Source: Elymus sibiricus (taxonomy: Eukaryota; Streptophyta; Magnoliopsida; Poales; Poaceae). From it: 64,000 nucleotides of DNA. The notes under the pieces are model-generated. The model was not told the origin of the DNA. It did no database searches and was given only the letters and a program-made list of their open reading frames with translations. The stretch spans positions 64,311,086-64,375,085 of the forward strand of contig CM077668.1 of the NCBI GenBank assembly GCA_039707655.1, written 5' to 3'. Position numbers and translations under genes: made by a program. Each line of letters starts with the position of its first letter. The first letter of the stretch is position 1. Below, one piece after another: positions 8,278 through 20,044 of the stretch.

Positions 8278-9841
8278 TGATACGTCTCCAATGTATCTAT
8301 AATTTTTGATTGTTCCATGCTATTATAGTATCAATCTTGGATGTTTTATATACACTTACAAGCAATTATATATCATTTTTTGGGACTAACCTATTAACTT
8401 AGTGCCCAGTGCCAGTTGCTATTTTTTCCCTGTTTTTGGTTTTTCAGAATATCAGTACCAAACGAAGTTCAAATGCCACGAAACTTTTTAGAGATTTTTT
8501 TATGGACATAAGAGACACTAGAAGCTTCGGGAGAGGGCCAGAAGACAGAGGAGGTGGCCACGAGCCACCAGGGCGCGCCCCAGGGGGGTGGCGCGCCCTG
8601 GTGCCTCGTGGGCCCACCTCTGCTCCATTTGACCTAATTCCACCTCTATAAATACTCTAAAATTGGGAAACCAACCCAGGAGTCCACGAAATACTTTTTC
8701 TGCCGCCGCAAGTTCCTGTTCTTGAGAGATCCCATCTGGAGGCCTTTTCCGGCACTCTGCCAGAGGGGGATTCGATCACGGAGGGGCTCTACATCAACCT
8801 TGCTGCCCTTCCAATGATGCGTGAGTAGTTTACCACAGACCTTCGGGTCCATAGTTAGTAGCTAGATGGCTTCTTCTCTCTTTTTGATCTTCAATACAAT
8901 GTTCTCCTCGATGTTCTTGGAGTTCTATCCGATGTAATCACTTTTTGCGGTGTGTTTGTTGGGATCCGATGAATTGTGAGTTTATGATCAGATTATCCAT
9001 GAATATTATTTGAGTTTTCTCTGAACTCGTTTATGCATGATTGTTATAGCTTCGTATTTCTCTCCGATCTATTGATTTGGTTTGGCCAACTAGATTGATT
9101 TATCTTGTAATGGCAGAGGTGCTTTGTAATGGGTTCGATCTTGCGGTGCTCAATCCCAGTGACAGAAAGGGGCATGACACGTATGTATCATTGCTATTAA
9201 GGGTAAAAAGATGGGGTTTATTCATGCATGAGTTTACTTTGTCTACATCATGTCATCTTGCTTAAGGCATTACTCCGTTCTTTATGAACTTAATACTCTA
9301 GATGCATGCTGGATAGCGGTCGATGTGTGGAGTAATAGTAGTAGATGCAGAATCGTTTCGGTCTACTTGTCTCGGACGTGATGCCTATATACATGATCAT
9401 TGCCTTGGATATCGTCATGATTATTTGCTTTTCTATCAATTGCCCAACAGTAATTTGTTCACCCACCGTATGCTATTTTCAAGAGAGAAGCCTCTAGTGA
9501 AAACTATGGCCCCCGGGTCTACCTTTATCATATATTGAAAATCCTAAAAATACCTTGCTGCAATTTTACTTTATTTATTTTATTTTGTATTTTTGTTCGA
9601 TCTATCTATCTATCACCATACAATTTAATCTTGCAATTAACCGCCAAGGGATTGACAACCCCTTGTTCGCGTTGGGTGCGAGGATTTGTTGTTTTGTGTG
9701 CAGGTGCTGCTAACAAGTTGTTGCGTGATTCTCCTTCTGGATTGATAACCTTTGTTTCATAACTGAGGGAAATATTTATCTCTACTGTACTGCATCACCC
9801 CCTCCTCTTCAGGGAAATCCCAACGCAGCTCACAAGTAGCA
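8278..9841 (+). repeat. 5' LTR of element A
   Basis: The LTR begins with the inverted repeat GATACGT-ctcca-ATGTATC (one change from perfect). It has a GC-rich hairpin with two 14-base arms (8566-8579 and 8590-8603), a TATA box (TCTATAAATA, about 8644) and ends TAGCA at 9841. The tRNA-Asp primer site follows 11 bases later. ORFs in the LTR are chance. Confidence 0.92.
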
Positions 9842-10101
9842 GGAAGAATTTCTGGCGCCGTTGCCGGGGAGACATCATCAACATCTATCAAGTACCTACG
9901 CATAAACTTTCATCTCCTTGCATTTATTTTATTTGCCTTTGCCTCTCGTTTTCATCTCCCCCACTTCTAATTTTTTTTTACAAAAATACAAAAATATTTT
10001 TCGTTTGCCTTTTTCTCGTTTGCTTGTCTACTTGCTTTGCGTGAAATCACTATCATGTCAACACTCAAAAACAGAAAAGTTTCAAGAAAAATAAGATAGC
10101 T

Positions 10102-11517
10102 ATGGATCCACTTAAAGTTTTCTACTTGGATCATCTTCGATCCATTTGTGCTCGTGCTGAAACCCCAACTAGCTTAGTTGAGGGAAAATCATTAGATGAG
10201 CATGCTCATTTTGTGCGTCACCGTTTGTCTCAAAAGGGGAGACTCTTATGGCATCAAATAAATTTTTTGCTATGCTATGCTTGGAATCTATGTGAAATTT
10301 ATGATTTTACTTGTTGCTCTAAGAACCCTAAAAAACACCTTCCCTACCTATGTGAGTTCAATGATAATGAAATCTTATCTTCTTATGAAAAAGATGTTTA
10401 TAGTTACTATGATATCGAACAAATTGAAGAATTTATTGCTTTTAAGGGTGCTTATGAAGTTACTTCTTTGATTGAAAAGTATGATATTACTCTCTACAAA
10501 TCTGAAAATTTTGCAATACTTAAGTATTGCCATGAAAATGAATTTATTGAGAGAATGTCTACTGCTTTGGAAGAGAATAATGATACACATGAATCTATAG
10601 ATAATTATGATTCCGATGATTCGATTGAAATGTCCCCTCTTGATGAACATGATGCTTGCTATTCTTATGGCCATGATGCCAATATTAATGATGCTTATGG
10701 AGATGAACTTGCTATAGTTCCTTATGTTAAAAATGAAATTATTTATATTGCACCCACACTTGATAGCTCCTTGAATGAAAAGCATGATTGCGATAATGTT
10801 ATTATAAATTCTATGAATGTCAATTATGCTAATGATATGCAAAGTTACGAGTTTGGGGATGATAATTTTGTTATGTCCACTACTTATTGCAATGATCATG
10901 ATTGGGGTGATAATGCTTCTTATGATCTTGAAAATTTATTTAAGCCTCATGATGAATATGTTATTGATAATAGTGTTTGCAATAATATTGAAAGTAGGTT
11001 TGGAAGAGTGTCAACTTTAGGTAATTTTTTGATAAAAGTGGGTTTGGAGAGGTCATGACTTTAGTTGATGTTAATCCCACTGTCTTGGAAGATTATAAGA
11101 CTTTGGAGAATTATCAATCTTGTGAATTTTTTGATAAAAAGTGGGTTTGGAGAGGTCATGACTTTAGTTGATGTTAATCCCACTGTCTTGGAAGATTATA
11201 AGACTTTTAAGCATGTGGATCATGAAGAGAAAATTTTATATGATAGCTATATTGTTGAATTTGAATATGATCCTACATGTAATTATTATGCAAGAGGAAA
11301 ATATGATTGTAGAAATTTTCATGTTACTAAATTACCTCTCTTCATGTTGAGATTGCTGTTGTTTCTTTCTCCTTCCTTGCATATGCTAGGTTATTCTTGT
11401 CTTGATAATTTGTTCTCTTATAAAATGCCTATGCATAGGAAGTATGTTAGACTTAAATGTGTTTATCACATGAATTATGATGCTCTCTTTGTGTTTCAAC
11501 CTTTATCTTTCATGTGA
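10102..11517 (+). pseudogene. unknown protein of element A (shared with element C)
   Basis: The ORF starts ATG at 10102 (MDPLKVFYLDHLRSIC), 249 bases after the start of the primer site, where gag would normally lie. The first open stretch has 318 residues and is rich in Asp, Asn and Tyr. It contains D-N-F-V-M and D-W-G-D-N-A-S-Y-D-L-E-N-L, closely matched in element C. A tandem duplication of about 101 bp (11025-11206) holds K-S-G-F-G-E-V-M-T-L, which is also present in the gag of element B. In the first copy the run of A is one base short and the frame stops at 11056-11058; after the second copy the frame is open again to 11517, ending F-Q-P-L-S-F-M. No zinc knuckle, protease or polymerase motif is seen. 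A gag-like role is possible but not shown. Confidence 0.7.
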
Positions 11518-11564
11518 GCATCATTTAAATCTCAAGCCTATCTTAATGGCTATAAAGAAAGAGC

Positions 11565-11580
11565 TTGTTGGGAGGCAACC
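11565..11580 (+). promoter_or_regulatory. conserved TTGTTGGGAGGCAACC element (A)
   Basis: This 16-base motif, with GTTG/CAAC arms around GGAGG, lies just after the ORF. It recurs at the same place in B (17709-17724), C (29641-29656, one change) and D (52935-52950, minus strand). A cis-acting RNA signal is a possible role. Confidence 0.5.
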
Positions 11581-13808
11581 CAATGAATAAAATAAAGTTT
11601 TGCTTTTTATTTCTGTTCTTGTGTGTTTACACAATTATGCTACTGTTATCATTGTGTTTTATGTTTTAATTAGTGTTTGTTCCAAGTAATGCCTTTGGGA
11701 TGATTTGGAAGATAGTATAATTGATGTTGTTTGGAAAACAAAAAGTTTTGCGTCCAGTGCTGGAATTTTAATTCTGTACTGGAGCATCAGAAAAATCTGA
11801 AATTTTTACACAGTATTGGTATATGAATTTCCCAAGTTGTACTAATTGTTCAGAATTTTTGGAGTTACAGAAGTATAGCTTTTAAATAGATCTTTACAGA
11901 CTGTTCTGTTTTAGATAGATTCTATTTTTGTTGCATAGTTTGCTTATTTTGATGAACCTATGGATCGTATCGGGGGGTATGAGTCATGGAGAAGTTGGAG
12001 TATAGTAGCATTATGCCAATATTAAATATGAATCAATTTACTTCAGCACTTAAAGTTAAAGATTTATTTGTTATACTAACGGATCTCACGAAGGTTTTGT
12101 TGAGTTTTGTGTGATTGAAGTTTTCAAGTTTTGGGTGAGATCACGATAGATGAAGGAATAAGGAGTGGCAAGAGCCTAAGCTTGGGGATGCCCAAGGCAC
12201 CCCCAAGGTAATATTCAAGGAAGACTCAAGCAACTAAGCTTGGGGATGCCCCGGAAGGCATCCCCTCTTTCTTCTACCAACTATCGGTAATTTTACTTGG
12301 AGCTATATTTTTATTCATCACATGATATGTGTTTTACTTGGAGCGTCGTGTATTATATGAGTCTTTGCTTTGTTTGCTTTTTAGTTTATCTCAATCATCT
12401 TTGCTGAACACACCTATTTGAGAGAGCCACACGTTTATCATGATTTGTTAGAATACTCTATGTGCTTCACTTAAATCTTTTGAGCTAGGTAGTTGCTCCA
12501 GTGCTTCACTTAAATCTTTTTTAGCATGGCGGTGGCTATATTTTGAAGAAATATTTGAACTCTCATGCTTCACTTATATTATTTTGAGAGTTGATAAGAT
12601 TAAATTTTGAAGAAATATTTGCACTCTCATGCTTCACTTATATCTTTTTGAGAGTTGATAATAGTAATGGTAATTTGCACAAGATATGAATTTGGTCCAA
12701 AAGTGATGAATATTCAAGAGGGATATAATAAAAACTTTCATGAAAAATCATTGGATATGATAAGTTTGATTCCTTGCAATAGTTTTGCGATATGGAGATG
12801 ATAATATGTGAGTCATGTTAGTGAGTAATTGTGATTTAGTAAGAATATTGGTGTTAAGGTTTGTGATTCCCTATGCATGCACATAAAGTCAATAGTTATG
12901 CAACGAAATTATATCCTACTTATGGTGCATTATTCAGTGTTAGTTATGTTCAATGCATGTTTATGACCGTTTTCGCTTTTTGGTTGGTCGCTTCTCAACC
13001 TATTTGCTAGCCTTCATTTGTACTAAGCGGGAATACTGCTTGTGCATCCAACTCCTTAAACCCAAAGTTGTGCCAAATGAGTCCACCATACCTACCTATA
13101 TGCGGTATTTCCATGCCGTTCCAAGTAAATTTGCATGAGCCAACTCTAAATTTTCAAAATAATTTTTCGTTTTGTGTGCCCGTACCGCTCATGAAGTGGC
13201 AGGGGGTGGCCAATATTTTCCATGCTAGGTGTGTTATTCTCACGATGAGTGTTTATTCACTTGTCATTGCACGAGAGTGGCAGGTAATAGGGATGCCTAG
13301 TCCCGAAATGAATTTTTTTAATATGATGATAATAATAAATTCCTTGGAAAGTGTTGGTATGGAGGGCACCTATGGATACGGCTAGCCATGGATTGTGAAA
13401 GAATGGTGGAAAGGAAATAAACTTTATTTTCTGTTTGGGAACCGCCTATAATGTGTCTAGCATGGAAGATATTGGGAATTCTCGGTCGTTTTCGTTGACA
13501 GGAAAAGCATGCCTCTCAAAATAATTTTATCTCTCTAATTTAAGCCTTGAGCTCTGGCACCTTTGCAAATCTCTGCTTCCCTCTGCGAAGGGCCTATCTA
13601 TTTACTTTTATGCAATTTTTTATTTTTATTTTGAGTCTCCATCTTCTCTTACAAAGCACCAACTAGAGAGCACTATTGTCATACTTGTGCATTGGGTGTA
13701 GCTAATATTGAGTGTGTTTCATGAATGGATCAATGATTGAGCATAATGGGCTAGGGATAACTTTCTTTAGCGTTGATATTTTGAAAGACATGGTTGCTTG
13801 TTAGTATG
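11581..13808 (+). other. 3' non-coding internal region of element A
   Basis: No ORF over 105 codons and no recognisable domain. Two copies of AAGCTTGGGGATGC occur (12178-12191, 12236-12249). The second forms a 9-bp hairpin GGGGATGCC/GGCATCCCC (12242-12265). TGCTTCACTTA-type words repeat at 12460-12660. The region is nearly the same as 17725-20044 in B and as the inverted 50441-52930 in D. Confidence 0.7.
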
Positions 13809-15581
13809 TGATACGTCTCCAATGTATCTATAATTTTTGATCATTCCATGCTATTATAATACCAATCTTGGATGTTTTTATATACATTTACAGCAATTAT
13901 ATATCATTTTTTGGGACTAACCTATTAACTTAGTGCCCAGTGCCAGTTGTTGTTTTTTGCCTGTTTTTTGGTTTTCCAGAATATCAGAACCAAACGAAGT
14001 CCAAATGCCACAAAACTTTTTGGAGATTTTTTTCTGGACATAACAAACACTAGAAGCTTCGGGAGAGGGCCAGAAGATGAAGCAGTGGCCCACGAGGCAC
14101 CACGGCGCGCCCCAGGGGGGGCGCCCTGGTGGCTCATGGGGCCCACACAGCTCCGTTTGACCTAATTCCTCCACTATAAATTCTCTAAAATCGGAAAACC
14201 AACAGAGGAGTCCACGAAATACTTTTTCCGCCACCGCAAGCTTCTGTTCTCGAGAGATCCCATCTGGAGGCCTTTTCCGGTACTCCGCCGGAGGGGGAAT
14301 CGATCACGGAGGGGCTCTCCATCAACCTTGCTGCCCTTCCGATGATGTGTGAGTAGTTTACCACAGACCTTCGGGTCCATAGTTAGTAGCTAGATTGCTT
14401 CTTCTCTCTTATTGATCTTCAATACAATGTTCTCCTCGAAGTTCTTGGAGTTCTATCCGATGTAATCACTTTTTGCGGTGTGTTCGTTGGGATCCGATGA
14501 ATTGTGAGTTTATGATCAGATTATCCATGAATATTATTTGAGTCTTCTCTAAACTCTTTTATGCATCATTATTGTAGCTTCGTATTTCTCTCCGATCTAT
14601 TGATTTGGTTTGGCCAACTAGATTGATTTATCTTGCAATGGGAGAGGTGCTTTGTAATGGGTTCGATCTTGCGGTGCTCAATCCCAGTGACAGAAAGGGA
14701 CATGACACATTATGTATCATTGCTATTAAGGGTAAAAAGATGGGGTTTATTCATGCGTGAGTTTACTTTGTCTACATCATGTCATCTTGCTTAAGGCGTT
14801 ACTCCGTTCTTTATGGAATTAATACACTAGATGCATGCTGGATAGCGGTCGATGTGTGGAGTAATAGTAGTAGATGCAGGCAGGAGTCGGTCTACTTGTC
14901 TCGGACGTGATGCCTATATACATGATCATTGCCTTGGATATCGTCATGATTATTTGTTTTTCTATCAATTGCCCAACAGTAATTTGTTCACCCACCGTAT
15001 GCTATTTTTATGAGAGAAGCCTCTAGTGAAAACTATGGCCCCCGGGTCTATCTAAATCATATATTAAAAATCCTAAAAATACCTTGCTGCACTTTTTCTT
15101 TATTTATTTTATTTTATATTTTAGTTCAATCTAAATATCTATCACCATACAATTTAATCTTGCCACCAAGGGATTGACAACCCCTTGTTTGCGTTGGGTG
15201 CAAGGATATGTTGTTTTGTGTGCAGGTGCTGTTAATGAGGTGTTGCGTGATTCTCCTACTGGATTGATAACCTTGGTTTCATAACTGAGGAAAATACTTA
15301 TCTCTACTGTACTGCATCTCCCTTCCTCTTCAGGGAATTACCAACGCAGCTCACAAGTAGCAGGAAGAATTTATGGCGCCGTTGCCGGGGAGACATCATC
15401 AACATCTATCAAGTACCTACGCATAAACCTTCATCTCCTTGCATTTATTTTATTTGCCTTTGCCTCTCATTTTGATCTCCCCTACTTCTAAAAAGTTTTT
15501 ACAAAAATACAAAAATATTTTCCGTTTGCCTTTTTCTTGTTTGCTTCTTTGCTTGATTGCTATCTTGATTGCGTAGCCACG

Positions 15582-17666
15582 ATGTCTCAAGAAAATACAA
15601 AATTCTGTGATTTTTCCAATCGTAATAATAATGATTTTATTAGTACTCCAATTTCTCCTCCCGCCGCTAGTGCGGAGACTTGTGATATTAATGCCGCTTT
15701 GCTAAATCTTGTTATGAAAGAACAATTTTCTGGTAGTCCTAATGAAGATGTTGCATCCCATCTTAACACTTTTGTAGAATTGTGTGATATGCAAAAGAAA
15801 AAAGATGTGGATAATTGTATTGTGAAATTAAAATTATTTCCATTCTCATTGCAGGATCGTGCAAAATTTTGGCTTTCATCTTTACCATGAAATAGTATCA
15901 ATTCTTGGGATAGGTGTAAAGATGCTTTTATTACCAAATATTTTCCTCCCGCGAAAATTATTTCCCTTAGAAATCAAATTATGAATTTTAAGCAACTTGA
16001 TCATGAACATGTTGCCCAATCTTGGGAAAGGATGAAATTAATGATAAGAAATTGTCCTACTCATGGTTTAAATTTATGGATGATCATACAATTTTTTTAT
16101 GCGGGATTAAATTTTGTTTCTAGAAATCTTTTAGATTCTGCCGCGGGTGGTACTTTTATGGAAATTACTTTGGGAGAAGCTACTAAATTTCTTGATAATA
16201 TTATGGCAAATTATTCACAATGGCATACTGAAAGAGTTCCTACTAGTAAAAAAGTGAATTCTGTTGAAGAAATTAGTACTTTGAGTGATAAAGTTGATGC
16301 GCTTATGAAATTGGTTGCTAGCAAGAATACTCCTATTGATCCTAATGATGTGCCTTTATCCACCTTGATTGAGCAAAATAATGATCCCGTAGATGTGAAT
16401 TTTGTCTCGCGAAACAATTTGAATAATAATGCTTATAGAGGTAATTTTAATCCTAGGCCGTTTCCCGGAAATTCCTCTAATAATTATGGCAATTCCTATG
16501 GTAATCCTTATAATAATAATAGGATGCCCTCTGATCTTGAAAGTAATATTAAAGAATTTATTAATGCTCAAAAAGTTTTCAACACTACGATAGAAGAAAA
16601 ATTAAGTAAACTTGATGATATGTCCAGGAGCATTGATAGAATTATTCATGATGTGGAAAATCTTAAGAAAAAAATTTTGCCACCCAAAATTGATATTAAT
16701 GAATCAATTAAAGCCTTATATGTCTCCGTGGATGAGAGTAAGAAAAGAACCGCCATGCTAAAAGCTAAACGAGATTTTTTAGAAAAAGCGATTCCTCCCG
16801 GTTTCTATCGTAGTAACGATGAGGATATTAAAATGATTGGTGTTTCATCTATTGATTCCTTGTTTATCAATATAAAACTTGATGAAAAGGGGACTGAAGA
16901 AGAGTCAACTTTAGCTAGTAGGCATCCCCATAATTCGGAGGGTGAAAATCTTGATGAAAAAATTGCTAAAAGTGGGTTTGGAGAGGTAAAAACTTTAACT
17001 AGCGATGTGCCCACTCTCTTGGATTACAAAGATTTTAATTATGACAATTGTTCCTTGCTTGAATGTATTTCTTTGTTACAATCCATGCTAAATTCACCCA
17101 ACGCTTATCAGCAAAATAAGGCTTTTACTAAACACATCGTAGAAGCAATGATGAAAGCGTTAGAAGAAAAACTAGAACTAGAAATTTTAATTCCTAGAAA
17201 ATTATATGATGAATGGGAACCCACCATTAAAGTTAAAATTAAAAATTATGAGTGCAATGCTTTATGTGATTTGGGTGCTAGCGTTTCCACAATTCCAAAA
17301 TCTCTATGTGATGTGCTAGGCTTTATCAATATAGATGAATGTTCTCTTAATTTGCATCTTGCGGATTCCACTATTAAAAAGCCTTTGGGTAGAATTAATG
17401 ATGTTCTTATTCTTGCAAATAGGAACTATGTGCCCGTTGATTTTATTGTATTTGACATTGAATGTAATCCTTCTTGCCCCATAATACTTGGTAGACCGTT
17501 TTTACGAGGCATAGGTGCCGTTATTGACATGAAAGAAGGGAATATAAAATTTCAATTTCCATTAAAGAAGGGTATGGAACATTTCCCTAGGAAGAAAATT
17601 AAAGCACCATATGAATCAATTATGAGGGCCACTTATGGAATCAACTTGAAAGATGACAATACTTGA
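15582..17666 (+). pseudogene. gag: gag-protease polyprotein of element B
   Basis: The start is taken at the ATG at 15582 (MSQENTKFCDFSN), which is conserved in D. Residues of about 35-250 are an Athila-like retrotransposon gag region (V-A-S-H-L-N-T-F-V-E-L-C; L-D-H-E-H-V-A-Q-S-W-E-R-M-K). A linker with Asn-rich repeats and coiled-coil segments follows, then an aspartic protease with C-D-L-G-A-S-V-S-T-I-P and I-L-G-R-P-F-L near the C-terminus. The stop TGA at 15888-15890 replaces an Arg codon present in D, which fits CpG deamination; otherwise the frame is open from 15582 to 17666. The protein ends where pol should begin and no pol follows. Structural proteins would assemble the particle, and enzymes would have to come from another element. 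Confidence 0.88.
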
Positions 17667-17708
17667 AACTATGCATTATGCCTAGCTAGGGGCATAAAAC
17701 AATAGCGG

Positions 17709-17724
17709 TTGTTGGGAGGCAACC
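17709..17724 (+). promoter_or_regulatory. conserved TTGTTGGGAGGCAACC element (B)
   Basis: Identical to the element A copy and placed 43 bases after the gag-protease stop codon. In B the flanking bases extend the arms to GGTTG/CAACC. Confidence 0.5.
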
Positions 17725-20044
17725 ACATGAATAAAATAAATTTTTACTTTTTGTTTCTGTTATTGTGTGTTTTAACAATTATGCTACTGTTATGATTGAG
17801 TTTTTATGTTTTAATTAGTGTTTGTGCCAAGTAATGCCTTTGGGAGATAGTATAATTGATGCTATTTGGAAAACAGAAAGTTTTGTGTCCAGTGCTGGAA
17901 TTTTAGTTCTGTACTGGAGTGTCAGAAAAATCTGAAAATTTTACACAGTATTGGTATATGAATTTCCCACGTTGTCCTAAGTTTTCAGAATTTTTGGAGT
18001 TACAGAAGTATGGCTTTTAAATAGATCTCTGCAGACTGTTCTGTTTTTGATGCACTACTTGCTTGTTTTGATGAAACTATGGATTGTATCGGGGGGTATA
18101 AGCCATGGAGAAGTTAGAATACAGTAGGTATAATGCAAAAATAAAATATGAATGGGTTTGCAACAGTACTTAAAGTAGTGATTTATTTTGTTATACTAAT
18201 GGATCTCACGAAGGTTTTGTTGAGTTTTGTGTGATTGAAGTTTTCAAGTTTTGGGTGAGATCACGATGGATGAAGGAATAAGGACTGGCAAGAGCCTAAG
18301 ATTGGGGATGCCCAAGGCATCCCCTCTTTCTTCTACCAACCATCGGTAATTTTAGTTGGAGCTATATTTTTATTCGTCACATGATATGTGTTTTGCTTGG
18401 AGCGTCGTGTATTATATGAGTCTTTGCTTTGTTTGCTTTTTAGTTTGTCACAATCATCTTTGTTGGACACACCAATTTGAGAGAGCCACACGTTTATCAT
18501 AATTTGTTAGAATACTCTATGTGCTTCACTTAAATTTTTTGAGCTAGGCAGTTGCTCTAGTGCTTCACTTAAATCTTTTTTAGCACGGTGGTGACTATAT
18601 TTTGAAGAAATATTTAAACTCTCATGCTTCACTTATATTATTTTGAGAGTTTACAAGACTAAAATTTTGAAGAAATATTTGCACTCTCATGCTTCACTTA
18701 TATCTTTTTGAGAGTTGATTATGGTAATGGTAATTTGCAGAAGATATGAATTTGGTCCCAAAGTGATGAATATTCAAGAGGGATATAATAAAAACTTTCA
18801 TATAGATCATTGGATATGATAAGTGTGATTCCTTGCAATAGTTTTGCGATATGGAGATGATAATATGTGAGTCATGTTAGTGAGTAATTGTGATTTAGTA
18901 AGAATATTAGTGTTAAGGTTTGTGATTCCCTATGCATGCACATTAAGTCAATAGTTATGCAAAGAAATTATATCCTACTTATGTTGCATTATTCGGTGTT
19001 AGTTATGTTCAATGCATGTTTATGACCATTTTCGCTTTTTGGTTGGTTGCTTCTCAATCTATTTGCTAGCCTTCATTTGTACTAAGCGGGAATACTGCTT
19101 GTGCATCCAAAGTCCTTAAAACCAAGTTGTGCCAAATGAGTCCACCATATCTACCTATATGCGGTATCTCCATGCCGTTCCAAGTAAATTTGCATGTGCC
19201 AACTCTAATTTTCAAAATAATTTTCCATTTTGTGTGCCCGTACCGCTCATGAAGCGGCAGGGGGTGGCCGATATTTTCCATGCTAGGTGTGTTATTCTCA
19301 CGATGAGTGTTTATTCACTTGTCATTGCACGAGAGAGAGGCCGGTATTAGGGATGCCCAGTCCCACAATGAATCAAAAATTAATAACAAAAAAATTCCTT
19401 GGAAAGTGTTGGTATGGAGGGCACCCGTGGATACGGCTAGCCATGGATTGTGAAAGAATGGTGGAAAGGAAATAAAACTTTATTTTCTGTTTGGGAACCA
19501 CCTATGATGTGTCTAGCATGGAAGATATTGGGAATTCTCGGTCGTTTTCGTTGATAGGAAAAGCATGCCTCTCAAAATATTTTTATCTCTCTAATTTAAG
19601 CTTTGAGCTCTGGCAAATTTGCAAATCTCTGCTCCCCTCTGCGAAGGGCCTATCTATTTACTTTTATGCAATTTTTATTTTTATTTTGAGTCTCCATCTT
19701 CTCTTACAAAGCACCAACTAGAGAGCACTATTGTCATACTTGTGCATTGTGTGTAGCTAATATTGAGTGTGTTTCATGAATGGATCAATGATTGAGCATA
19801 ATGGGCTAGGGATAACTTTCTTTAGCGTTGATATTTTGAAAGACATGGTTGCTTGTTAGTATGCTTGAGTATTTATATCTTCATGTCAAACTATAGACTA
19901 TTGCTTTGAATCATTCAAGTCCAAATGCCCATGCTACAAAAGAAAAGAATATGTGATGAATATGATAGGTAGCATTCCACATCAAATATTCTGTTTTTAT
20001 CATTTACCTACTCGAGGACGAGCAGGAATTAAGATTGGCGATGC
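17725..20044 (+). other. 3' non-coding internal region of element B
   Basis: No coding signal. It contains a perfect hairpin GGGGATGCC (18304-18312), loop CAA, GGCATCCCC (18316-18324). The rest aligns with 11581-13808 of element A, with small indels. Confidence 0.7.

Noticed and set aside
10375..10899. 174-codon Ile-rich minus-strand ORF opposite element A's ORF
   Set aside because: Mirror of Asp/Asn codons; no homologue in element C at the matching place with its own support.
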